19,524 bases of DNA, from the NCBI GenBank assembly GCA_017456685.1, contig JAFTIV010000186.1, positions 1 through 19,524 on the forward strand, read 5' to 3'. Positions within the stretch are counted from its first letter, which is position 1. Each line of letters opens with the position of its first letter. Under the pieces are notes generated by a model. It saw nothing but the letters and a program-made list of their open reading frames with translations. It did no database searches and was not told the origin of the DNA. The translations under genes and the position numbers were made by a program. Below, one piece after another: positions 1 to 6,849 of the stretch. This DNA comes from Clostridia bacterium. Its GTDB lineage: Bacteria; Bacillota; Clostridia; Oscillospirales; CAG-272.

Positions 1-12
1 AAGGAGAAAAAT

Positions 13-1752
13 ATGAAATTTGAAATTATTAAAAATCAATTTGTAAGAGATGGCGAGCCCGTAAAGCTAATCTCAGGCGCTGTCCATTATTTTAGAAATA
101 TGCCTGACACCTGGCGCGACATTTTCAAGAAAATGAGAGCTATGGGTCTTAACTGCGTTGAAACCTACTGCGCGTGGAATATGCACGAAAAGAAAATAGG
201 AGAGTTTGACTTCTCGGGAAATCTTGACATTAGACGCTTTGTCGAGATTGCAAGCGAGGAGGGGCTTATGGCAATTGTGCGCCCCGGACCATACATTTGT
301 GCCGAATGGGAGTTTGGTGGCCTTCCTTGGTGGCTTCAAACGCTTGAGGATATGGAAATTCGTTGCTCTAACCCTATTTATATGGAGCATTTTGAGAATT
401 ACCTCTCTCATCTTTTCGACCAAATCCGTCCCCTTCTCTGCACAAATGGCGGACCTATAATTATGCTTCAATGCGAGAATGAATACGGCTACTATGGAGA
501 TGATAAGGATTATTTGAATAGCCTTTACGGCATCTATCGCAAGCACGGAATTGATGTTCCTCTTTTCACCTCCGATGGCACAAGCGAGGAGAATTTGCTT
601 GACGGAACAATTGACGGCTGTCTTGCAACGCTCAACTTTGGCTCAAGGGTTGAGGACAATTTCCGCGCACACGACAAGCTATTTCCCGATGCTCCTAAAA
701 TGTGTATGGAGATGTGGAACGGCTGGTTTGATGCATGGGGCGACGGCTTCCATCACACAACAAGCGCACAGGACTATGCAAGGGTAGTTGACGATATGCT
801 CACCCGCGGAAGCCTTAATATGTATATGTTCATCGGTGGCACGAACTTTGGCTTTACAAGTGGTGCTAACCACTACGACAAGTTCAAGCCAGATGTCACA
901 AGCTACGATTACGATGCTATGCTCACGGAGTGTGGCGATGTTACAGAAAAATATATGGCGGTGCGCGAGGTAATTAAAAAGCACATCGGCAAGGAGCTTG
1001 AGCCTATTCCTGCTAACAGAGAAAAGCGCGCCTACGGCAAGATAATGCTCACACAGAGTGGCGGATTTTTTGATAATCTTAACAATTTGTCTAAGCCTAT
1101 CTTCTCTAATGTTCCAAGATGCATGGAGCATTATGGTCAGGGCTACGGCTACATTGCATATACGACCACGCTAAATCGCGATTACAAAAACACTCCTATT
1201 CAGTTTGCTGACCTTGGCGACAGAGCTCTTATTTACATAAACAGCACCTTGAATGGTATAGTTTATGTGAACGATGACGAGCTTAAGACGACCATAAACG
1301 CAAAGGCTGGCGACACTCTAACTATATTAGTTGAAAATATGGGCAGAGCTAACTTTGGTCCTAAGATGATGCGCAAAAAGGGAATTGCCGGCAGATGTCT
1401 GCTTGGAAACAATATAATTAACTTCCACTGGAATGTATATCCACTTCCTATGGACAATCTCGATAGCGTTGTCTATGGTAAGGCATTTGACGAGCCCAGT
1501 GGCTTTTATAAGGGTAATTTCACCATCGACAAGGCGTGTGACACCTTCCTTTATCTTGATAATTTCAAAAAGGGCTTTGTCACAGTCAACGGCTTTAACC
1601 TTGGCAGATATTGGGAAATAGGCCCTCAAAAAAGCCTTTATGTTCCTGCCTCGCTTCTTAAGGAGGGAGAGAATGAGATTGTCGTGTTCGAGAGCGACGG
1701 CTTGAAGGGCGAGCCCTGTGTTGAGCTTAAGGACTTCCCGACTCTACAATAA
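13..1752 (+). CDS. GH35 beta-galactosidase
   Basis: This 579-residue protein hydrolyses terminal beta-galactose from glycans. The GH35 catalytic barrel occupies roughly residues 5-320. The acid/base is Glu157 in the NEYG motif, and the nucleophile is Glu233 in MEMWNGWFD; the family signatures GPYICAEWEFGGLPWWL (92-108) and GGTNFGFT are also present. The C-terminal 200 residues are the beta-sandwich domains usual in GH35, ending with a GFNLGRYWEIGPQ-type motif. There is no signal peptide, so the enzyme should be cytoplasmic and act on imported oligosaccharides. The start is fixed by AAGGAG at 1-6, six bases before the ATG. Its promoter lies left of the window, so it may be the last gene of an operon. 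A strong terminator follows within 20 bases. With the convergent alpha-fucosidase it suggests use of mucin, milk or plant galacto/fuco-glycans (inference). Exact substrate linkage cannot be read from sequence. Confidence 0.95.
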   Translation: MKFEIIKNQFVRDGEPVKLISGAVHYFRNMPDTWRDIFKKMRAMGLNCVETYCAWNMHEKKIGEFDFSGNLDIRRFVEIASEEGLMAIVRPGPYICAEWEFGGLPWWLQTLEDMEIRCSNPIYMEHFENYLSHLFDQIRPLLCTNGGPIIMLQCENEYGYYGDDKDYLNSLYGIYRKHGIDVPLFTSDGTSEENLLDGTIDGCLATLNFGSRVEDNFRAHDKLFPDAPKMCMEMWNGWFDAWGDGFHHTTSAQDYARVVDDMLTRGSLNMYMFIGGTNFGFTSGANHYDKFKPDVTSYDYDAMLTECGDVTEKYMAVREVIKKHIGKELEPIPANREKRAYGKIMLTQSGGFFDNLNNLSKPIFSNVPRCMEHYGQGYGYIAYTTTLNRDYKNTPIQFADLGDRALIYINSTLNGIVYVNDDELKTTINAKAGDTLTILVENMGRANFGPKMMRKKGIAGRCLLGNNIINFHWNVYPLPMDNLDSVVYGKAFDEPSGFYKGNFTIDKACDTFLYLDNFKKGFVTVNGFNLGRYWEIGPQKSLYVPASLLKEGENEIVVFESDGLKGEPCVELKDFPTLQ

Positions 1753-1771
1753 ATCGCTATGGCATAAAAAT

Positions 1772-1800
1772 AGCAGGCACTGCGGTGCCTGCTGTTTTTT
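1772..1800. terminator. Bidirectional intrinsic terminator
   Basis: A perfect 9-bp stem (1772-1780 with 1785-1793) closes a TGCG loop. On the plus strand it is followed by G and six T, ending the beta-galactosidase transcript. On the minus strand the same stem is followed by ATTTTT, so it can also end the fucosidase/small-ORF transcript that converges on it. Confidence 0.92.
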
Positions 1801-1810
1801 GTGTGTGGAA

Positions 1811-2011
1811 TTAAATTCCGTAGATGCGTACAATTCTTTCACCCTTATATCTTTTGGGATACTCTGTGTCGATATAATCAGCCTCAAGCTTACCTATCTC
1901 ATAGCTTCCTGAAACCTCGCCATAGGTTTGCGCCTCGACACCCGACTCTGTCCAAGCGTATCCGTTCCAGTAAATTGTTTCTCCGTTTTCCGTTGTTGCT
2001 GCAATGTACAT
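1811..2011 (-). CDS. Small orphan protein downstream of fucosidase
   Basis: I do not recognise this 66-residue protein. It has no cysteine, no signal peptide and no membrane segment. It is rich in Tyr, Gly, Glu and Ile, with two Trp near the N-terminus (YWNGYAWTE, about residues 14-22), which looks like a short beta-strand-rich protein. It is probably real because AAAGGAG lies seven to eight bases before the ATG, nearly the same leader as that of the beta-galactosidase (AAGGAGAAAAATATG). It sits 38 nt after the fucosidase stop on the same strand and is followed by the bidirectional terminator, so it should be the second cistron of the fucosidase transcript. Function unknown; a substrate-binding or accessory role is only a guess. 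Confidence 0.62.
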   Translation of the reverse strand: MYIAATTENGETIYWNGYAWTESGVEAQTYGEVSGSYEIGKLEADYIDTEYPKRYKGERIVRIYGI

Positions 2012-2049
2012 ATATTTTTCTCCTTTAAATCGTTCAAGCTCGTTGCTTA

Positions 2050-3363
2050 TTATTTAAGAAACACCTCAATTACAGGCACAGGTGTGTCTGGCTTTACAGG
2101 TGGGATTTTGAATGCAACAAGGGTATCTGTCTGTGTTCTGCCCTCACTAAAGTGGTCAACGCTACCCTCTGTGTAGAGAATTTCGCTTCCGTCGTGAAGG
2201 AATTGTGCGTAGTCGATTTTTCCGCCAAGTCCATCAAATTCAAGGAATGCGTATGGGTATTCTACCAAGTGAATATAGAGGCGCTTTCCATCAAGGCTTT
2301 GGGTCAAGCGTGTGCCTCTTGGAGCGACAAATTCTGGCTCTGCCATTGTACAGCCATAAATTGAACGGCTGTTATATTTCATCCAGTCAGCATAAACCTT
2401 GAGTGCATCCTCTGCTCTTTTATCAAGATAGCCACGGTGAGTTGGTCCTACATTCATAAGAAGGTTTCCGCCGATGCATACGGTGTTTATGAGCATATCA
2501 ATTAGCATCTTTGGCGATTTCCATGTTGACTCGTCACGATGATAGCCCCACGAGCCCGAGAAGGTTTGGCACGCCTCCCATGTAAGAAGCTCTCCCGTTT
2601 CCTTGTGAGTTACCCATTTCATTGGCTGATATTGCTCAGGTGTCCAAATGTCCTGCTCAAGGTCACAGCGGTTATCAATTATGATATTTGGCTGAAGCGC
2701 TCTTACTGTCTTTATAAGCTCGACCGACTCCCAGTCGTCCTTGCCCTTACCCTTCATCCACGCGGGGAATTTGGGGTCTGCGTTTGGATACGAGAAATCG
2801 AACCACATAATGTCGATTTGTCCGTAGTTTGTGAGAAGCTCTGTTACTTGGTCACGCATATATTTTGCGTATTTTTTCATATCGCGACCCTCGTTTTGCT
2901 TCTCTGCGTCCTCGTCGTAGCGTCTTGGGTGAATAGCATCTATTGTAAAATCAGGGTGATGCCAGTCGATAAGAGAATAATAGAAGCCTATTCTAATTCC
3001 CTCTGCGCGGAATGCATCAACGAACTCTCTCACAAGGTCGCGTCCTGCGGGGGTGTTTGTGCATTTGTAGTCCGTATATTTGGTATCGAACATACAAAAG
3101 CCCTCGTGGTGCTTTGTTGTAAGAATTGCATATTTCATTCCTGCAGCCTTAGCCTGTCTTGCCCATTCCTTAGCATCGTAAAGGTCGGGGTTAAAGTACT
3201 TAAAATACTTATCGTACTTCTCGTCTGTGATGCACTCGATGTGCTTAATCCACTCATTACGAGCAGGCATTGCATAAAGACCCCAGTGAATGAACATTCC
3301 AAAGCGGTCATGCTCGAACCATTCGGTGTCGGCAAGTGTTTTTCTTGTTTTGTAGCTTGACAT
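2050..3363 (-). CDS. GH29 alpha-L-fucosidase
   Basis: This 437-residue enzyme should remove alpha-L-fucose from glycans by retaining hydrolysis. GH29 hallmarks are FGMFIHWGLYAMPARNEW (21-38), the LTTKHHEGFCMFDTKYTDY block (81-99, His85/His86) and IDIMWFDFS, where Asp189 is the expected nucleophile. A second barrel signature, GNLLMNVGPTHRGYLD, precedes a short C-terminal beta-domain. There is no signal peptide, so it is predicted cytoplasmic. The ATG is supported by GGAGGA six bases upstream. The length is that of short bacterial GH29 proteins lacking extra carbohydrate-binding modules. The acid/base residue is poorly conserved in the family and I cannot assign it. The gene is read towards the beta-galactosidase and is followed after 38 nt by a small ORF. 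Its promoter overlaps AT-rich palindromes, suggesting repression by a sugar-responsive regulator encoded elsewhere (inference). Confidence 0.95.
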   Translation of the reverse strand: MSSYKTRKTLADTEWFEHDRFGMFIHWGLYAMPARNEWIKHIECITDEKYDKYFKYFNPDLYDAKEWARQAKAAGMKYAILTTKHHEGFCMFDTKYTDYKCTNTPAGRDLVREFVDAFRAEGIRIGFYYSLIDWHHPDFTIDAIHPRRYDEDAEKQNEGRDMKKYAKYMRDQVTELLTNYGQIDIMWFDFSYPNADPKFPAWMKGKGKDDWESVELIKTVRALQPNIIIDNRCDLEQDIWTPEQYQPMKWVTHKETGELLTWEACQTFSGSWGYHRDESTWKSPKMLIDMLINTVCIGGNLLMNVGPTHRGYLDKRAEDALKVYADWMKYNSRSIYGCTMAEPEFVAPRGTRLTQSLDGKRLYIHLVEYPYAFLEFDGLGGKIDYAQFLHDGSEILYTEGSVDHFSEGRTQTDTLVAFKIPPVKPDTPVPVIEVFLK

Positions 3364-3405
3364 AATTGTCCTCCAAAAATATATTTACCTTACCCTTATT
3401 CTATC

Positions 3406-3422
3406 ATTTATATAGTATAAAT
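3406..3422. promoter_or_regulatory. Palindrome downstream of fucosidase promoter (possible operator)
   Basis: ATTTATA and TATAAAT arms surround a TAG centre, giving perfect 7-bp arms. It lies at about +12 to +28 relative to the predicted start. It shares the core TATAGTATAAA with the palindrome at 3449-3465; the two centres are 43 bp apart, close to four helical turns. The region is AT-rich, so chance cannot be excluded. Confidence 0.4.
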
Positions 3423-3440
3423 TCAATATATTAGTGAAAT

Positions 3441-3468
3441 TTTATACACTTTTATAGTATAAAAGCAA
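3441..3468 (-). promoter_or_regulatory. Predicted sigma-A promoter of the fucosidase gene
   Basis: On the minus strand TTGCTT (3468-3463) and TATAAA (3446-3441) are separated by 16 bp. The expected transcript start is near 3434, giving a leader of about 70 nt before the fucosidase ATG. The -35 and most of the spacer lie inside a perfect palindrome (3449-3465). Confidence 0.55.
3449..3465. promoter_or_regulatory. 17-bp perfect palindrome overlapping the fucosidase -35/spacer
   Basis: The arms CTTTTATA and TATAAAAG flank a single G, giving perfect 8-bp symmetry. It covers part of the -35 and most of the spacer of the predicted promoter, where a bound repressor would block RNA polymerase. No regulator gene is in the window. 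Confidence 0.45.
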
Positions 3469-3502
3469 TTACTTAAATATGTATAATAAATAACATCTCA
3501 CA

Positions 3503-3545
3503 GCTAAAAGCAAGGGGACACAAAGATTGCGCCCCCTTCTTTTGC
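3503..3545 (-). terminator. Probable terminator after the lipoprotein protease gene
   Basis: Immediately after the protease stop codon the minus strand can fold a stem of AAGGGG with CCCCTT, extended by AAAAG with CTTTT and GC with GC across two single-base bulges. The loop is about 15 nt. The T-run is short and lies partly in the stem, so this is a weaker terminator than the others in the window. Confidence 0.5.
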
Positions 3546-4550
3546 TTATTTACCCTGATTAAAGGGCTTGTAATTATAATCTATCTCGTCGAAGTACTCA
3601 AGGATTTTTTCAGCGGGAATTGAGTATGAGTTTGACGGCTTTCCCTGCTCATGAGCTGTGCCTGCGTAGTTTACGCCGATTAGCTGAAGGCTACTATCAA
3701 CAAGAGCGCCACCACTTGAGCCGTTGTTAATATAGGCATCGTGGTGAAGTGTGTCAAAGGACACATTACACTCGGTAACATCCGAGTCGGTAATTGTTAC
3801 TCTACCGTAATTTAGCACCTCGCCCATTGTGATGGTGTTAGGCTGACCCTGTGGCTGACCGAGGGAAACAACAAGCTCTCCCCTCTCGGCATTTTTTGAC
3901 GCAACATCAAGGACCGTATATTGCTCACCGCTACTGAACTTAAGAAGCGCAAGGTCGTAGTTAGCGAGCGCGCTACCCTCAATAAGGGTTGCTTGATATT
4001 CGTTTCCTGAGTAGTCGGTTACATAGAACTTTCTGCCCGTTGAGTCGGCAGACATTTCCTTACTATAGACAACATGATTGTTTGTCAAAAGATAGTATTC
4101 TCCGTCCTTATAATCAATGATAACTCCGCTTCCGTTTGAAACTCCTGTTGTCACCTCAAAGCCGAAGCCCTTAGTTATATATTTAGTTGTAACGTATACA
4201 TTCGCCTTAATTGCCTCTGTGCTTATAAGGTTTACAATCTCTGCGTGGTTAACATCTCCACATTCCTTGCAAATACCGCGCTCATAGCTGTGCGTTCCCT
4301 CGTCATTTATAAAGTTATCTATAAACTCATATCCGCAAACGCATATGTGGCGAGTATAGCCTCTGTTATTGCAAACGGGAGCTACAACAATCTCCTCAAA
4401 GCTATGCTGATGCTCACCAGTGCCTGACGAGGACTGAGTCGAGCTCGACACAGGTCCTGACGAGCCATTCTCGTCAACGCCATCAAACAAGGTGCACGAG
4501 GACATTGCAACGACAATAAACGCAAGAAGCAATGCTAATATTTTTTTCAT
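3546..4550 (-). CDS. Trypsin-like (HtrA-type) serine protease lipoprotein with Cys-rich N-terminal segment
   Basis: This 334-residue protein is predicted to be lipid-anchored outside the cell. Residues 1-18 form a signal peptide ending at Cys19 in an MSSC box, a somewhat relaxed lipobox. A Ser/Gly-rich linker (28-45) follows. Then comes a Cys/His-rich segment (46-100) with His48, His50, Cys60, Cys70, Cys72, His87, Cys94 and Cys97, resembling a zinc ribbon. The chymotrypsin-fold domain runs from about 105 to 325, with a complete triad: His159 in TNNHV, Asp199 in NYDLALLKF and Ser279 in NGSSGGAL. No PDZ domain follows, so it is HtrA-like only in its protease core. It starts 23 nt after the transporter stop, with AAGGAG upstream of the ATG, as the third gene of the GNAT-transporter operon. 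Substrates are unknown; a role in envelope protein quality control is inferred. Confidence 0.9.
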   Translation of the reverse strand: MKKILALLLAFIVVAMSSCTLFDGVDENGSSGPVSSSTQSSSGTGEHQHSFEEIVVAPVCNNRGYTRHICVCGYEFIDNFINDEGTHSYERGICKECGDVNHAEIVNLISTEAIKANVYVTTKYITKGFGFEVTTGVSNGSGVIIDYKDGEYYLLTNNHVVYSKEMSADSTGRKFYVTDYSGNEYQATLIEGSALANYDLALLKFSSGEQYTVLDVASKNAERGELVVSLGQPQGQPNTITMGEVLNYGRVTITDSDVTECNVSFDTLHHDAYINNGSSGGALVDSSLQLIGVNYAGTAHEQGKPSNSYSIPAEKILEYFDEIDYNYKPFNQGK

Positions 4551-4573
4551 AATATCTCCTTTATGCCAAGCTC

Positions 4574-5980
4574 TTACTGTGGTAAGAATTTAGCCACTAT
4601 TCCATAAATGAGAAGCGCGCCTGTAATCACGGGAAGAATAAAGCGCATATAGACCTTCATCCATTTTTGCACCTTTAAGCCCTTACCCTGATTTGCCTCC
4701 TCCATAAACTTATCAAAGCCCCAGCCGAACTTATTCGTACAGAAAATAACGAAGATAAGTGAGCCTGCGGGAAGAATGATATTACTTACAATGAAATCCT
4801 CAAGGTCCAAAACTCCCGAGCCTGCACCGAATGGCTGGAAGCCACTCCATACATTGAAGCCAAGCACGCAGGGGATTGAAAGAAGGAATAATGCAATTCC
4901 GTCAATTAAGCAAGATTTTTTCTTGCTCCAGCCAAACAAATCCTGTGTACAGGAAAGAATGTTTTGGAATACGGCAAGAATGGTTGAGAATGCCGCAAAG
5001 GTAAGGAACAGGAAGAAAAGCGCTCCCCAAAATCTACCCGCCGGCATATTTACAAAGATATTTGGAAGGGTTTCAAATATAAGACCAGGTCCTGCGGTTT
5101 GCGAAAGAACCTCGGCGGTTGAAAGCCCGTCTGTTTTCATATATGTGAAGAAGGCTGGGAAAATAATAAGTCCCGATGAGATTGCAACAACGGTATCAAG
5201 CACGGAAATTGTAACGCTCTCACCCATCAACGCCCTATCCTTATTTATAAAGCTACCAAAGATAGCCATTGAGCCCATACCAAGGCTCAGCGTAAAGAAG
5301 GACTGGTTCATTGCGGCAACGATGATATTTAAAAGTCCTATTTCCTTTACTCTTTCAAAATTGGGCAAAAGATAGAAGGACAAGCCCTCGCCCGCGCCCT
5401 CGAGCGTAAAGCTACGAATAACGAGCACGAAAATTAGCGCAAGAAGCGCAAGCATCATAACCTTAGTTACCTTTTCAAGTCCCTTTTGCATATTGAAGGA
5501 GCAAACAAGGAAGCCAAACACGACGACAATAGCCATAAACACAAGTAGCATCCAAGGATTTGCAAGCATCTCTGTATAAACGCCCGAAACCTCAACACTT
5601 GTTTTAATGCCGTCAAATTTGCCTGTTAGCATATAAATAAAATACTGTAGCATCCAGCCTGTGACTGAGGTATAGAACATCATCAGCAAAACATTACCTG
5701 CAAGGGAAACATAGCCGTGAATATGCCATTTATGTCCTGGCTTTTCAAGCTGCTGATAAAGCTTTACGGGGCTTTTTTGAGCAGCCCTACCCATTGAAAA
5801 CTCCATTGTCATAATTGGAACACCAAATATGGCAAGGAATAGTAAATATATGATTACGAAAAGTCCGCCACCGTTTTGTGCGGCAACTGTTGGAAATCTC
5901 CAAACATTTCCTATACCAATAGCACAGCCTGCGCTTATAAGTATAAAGCCGAGACGGCTACCTAATTTTTCTCTTTCCAT
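4574..5980 (-). CDS. Sodium-dependent amino-acid transporter (NSS/SNF family, SLC6-like)
   Basis: This 468-residue membrane protein belongs to the sodium:neurotransmitter symporter family. TM1 carries the signature GCAIGIGNVWRFPTVAAQ (18-35), followed by NGGG, which form the Na+ and substrate sites around the unwound helix in LeuT-like proteins. TM6 carries NQSFFTLSLGMGSM (225-238), the second unwound helix. TM8 carries FAAFSTILAVFQN (328-340). I count about 11 membrane segments, as in the bacterial MhsT/Tyt1 group rather than the 12 of LeuT. The substrate is probably a hydrophobic or aromatic amino acid, but I cannot define it. Its ATG shares one base with the upstream acetyltransferase stop (TAATG), with GAGGA inside the end of that gene, so the two are translationally coupled. 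The lipoprotein protease follows 23 nt later. Confidence 0.95.
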   Translation of the reverse strand: MEREKLGSRLGFILISAGCAIGIGNVWRFPTVAAQNGGGLFVIIYLLFLAIFGVPIMTMEFSMGRAAQKSPVKLYQQLEKPGHKWHIHGYVSLAGNVLLMMFYTSVTGWMLQYFIYMLTGKFDGIKTSVEVSGVYTEMLANPWMLLVFMAIVVVFGFLVCSFNMQKGLEKVTKVMMLALLALIFVLVIRSFTLEGAGEGLSFYLLPNFERVKEIGLLNIIVAAMNQSFFTLSLGMGSMAIFGSFINKDRALMGESVTISVLDTVVAISSGLIIFPAFFTYMKTDGLSTAEVLSQTAGPGLIFETLPNIFVNMPAGRFWGALFFLFLTFAAFSTILAVFQNILSCTQDLFGWSKKKSCLIDGIALFLLSIPCVLGFNVWSGFQPFGAGSGVLDLEDFIVSNIILPAGSLIFVIFCTNKFGWGFDKFMEEANQGKGLKVQKWMKVYMRFILPVITGALLIYGIVAKFLPQ

Positions 5981-6579
5981 TATTCCTCGATTGACCTCTT
6001 TATCATTTTGTAATATTTAAGCCCAGTAAAGCCCGAGAACTCAAAGAGCTTACGAAAGCCGTGCGCCTCGTAAATCGCGATTGCAATGCTATTGTCGGCA
6101 AGGCAGTCAAGATAAACATCCTTGCTTGAATATTCGCCCTTGAGAATGAAATCAAGCATTGCACCTGCAACGCCCTGTCCGCGATACCTCTCGTCAACAC
6201 AAAGGCACGCGATATAGTATCCGTCAGGATGAGTTTCCATAGGAATAAAGTATTCCTTCATAACGCTCTCAAACGCCTCGTCAATCTCTGCGTCTGCACC
6301 CGCCTCCTGAAATGCGTCAAAGAAGGCGCCTACATTGATGCTTATGGGTGATGGCGCTATTACCGAAATTCCAATAACCTCGCCGTTTAAAACGGCAACG
6401 CAAATGTTGTCTCTATTGTATATGGTGTCCGCATTTATCATATTTACAAGAATTTGCTTAGCAATGCTTGTGTTCTCTCCAAAGAAATGTGGGAAAATAT
6501 AATTGTCGGTTTCGTATATAAGCTTGGTTACCTGCGAAAGGGTGTCCTCACTCGCAAGCTTTCTTACTTCTATATCCAT
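5980..6579 (-). CDS. GNAT family N-acetyltransferase
   Basis: This 199-residue protein should transfer an acetyl group from acetyl-CoA to an amine acceptor. Motif A, for the pyrophosphate of acetyl-CoA, is CLCVDERYRGQGVAGAML (125-142), with the R/Q-x-x-G-x-G/A pattern at Arg133-Gln135-Gly136-Gly139. Motif B is LADNSIAIAIYEAHGFRKL (160-178), the usual C-terminal strand-helix pair with the conserved Tyr170 and GF. It has about 50 residues more than minimal GNATs, inserted between strands 3 and 4 (about 80-120), which should shape the acceptor site. The acceptor is unknown. It is the first gene of a three-gene operon with an amino-acid transporter and a lipoprotein protease; the transporter might hint at an amino-acid or peptide acceptor (weak inference). 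AAGAGG precedes the ATG. Confidence 0.9.
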   Translation of the reverse strand: MDIEVRKLASEDTLSQVTKLIYETDNYIFPHFFGENTSIAKQILVNMINADTIYNRDNICVAVLNGEVIGISVIAPSPISINVGAFFDAFQEAGADAEIDEAFESVMKEYFIPMETHPDGYYIACLCVDERYRGQGVAGAMLDFILKGEYSSKDVYLDCLADNSIAIAIYEAHGFRKLFEFSGFTGLKYYKMIKRSIEE

Positions 6580-6636
6580 AAAATCCTCTTAATTTATTTT
6601 TCTAATTTTGCATTTGATTATGCACAATACATTTAA

Positions 6637-6665
6637 ATTATAACACACGCGAGGCAAATTGTCAA
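6637..6665 (-). promoter_or_regulatory. Consensus sigma-A promoter of the GNAT-transporter-protease operon
   Basis: On the minus strand TTGACA (6665-6660) and TATAAT (6642-6637) are separated by exactly 17 bp, a perfect match to the housekeeping consensus. The expected start is near 6630, giving a leader of about 50 nt. It should be a strong promoter unless repressed. Confidence 0.85.
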
Positions 6666-6788
6666 TATTTATATATTTTTCTCACTTTATACATAACAAA
6701 TGTTCATATGTTAATATGATAATAAGTATCAAAAATATCATTTTAGCGCCATTTCCAAGATTTTTGCTCGTTTTTTTGCAAAAAAATA

Positions 6789-6817
6789 TTGATTATAAAA
6801 AAAGTGTGTGATAAAAT
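6789..6817 (+). promoter_or_regulatory. Predicted promoter of ddh
   Basis: TTGATT (6789-6794) and TAAAAT (6812-6817) are separated by 17 bp. A TG one base upstream of the -10 (6809-6810) makes it an extended -10 promoter. The expected start near 6824 leaves a leader of only about 26 nt, too short for a riboswitch. Confidence 0.7.
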
Positions 6818-6849
6818 ATTTCTATAATTTTAATATTTAAGAGGTTCTT

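Larger units (their letters stand above)
6580..6849. other. Divergent intergenic region between GNAT operon and ddh
   Basis: This 270-bp, strongly AT-rich stretch holds both divergent promoters. Between them are two 8-bp near-identical tandem units, ATGTTCAT and ATGTTAAT (6700-6715). A short inverted repeat, CATAT-GTTA-ATATG, lies at 6705-6718, and a perfect T7-GC-A7 palindrome at 6771-6786 sits directly upstream of the ddh -35. I see no tRNA, small ORF with a ribosome site, or lysine-riboswitch-like structure in it. Confidence 0.6.

Noticed and set aside
2539..3360. 273-residue open frame on the plus strand
   Set aside because: It lies wholly antisense to the fucosidase gene, has no ribosome site and gives a Cys/Leu/Val-rich sequence of no recognisable family. 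It is a shadow of the codon use of the real gene.
3546..4550. Full DegP/HtrA assignment for the lipoprotein protease
   Set aside because: The triad fits, but no PDZ domain follows and the N-terminus carries a Cys-rich segment instead, so only a trypsin-like core is claimed.
4776..5375. 199-residue open frame on the plus strand
   Set aside because: It is antisense to the NSS transporter; the low-complexity composition mirrors codons of membrane helices.
6600..6849. Lysine riboswitch upstream of ddh
   Set aside because: The predicted ddh leader is only about 26 nt, and the whole gap is AT-rich without the GC-rich helices of an L-box.
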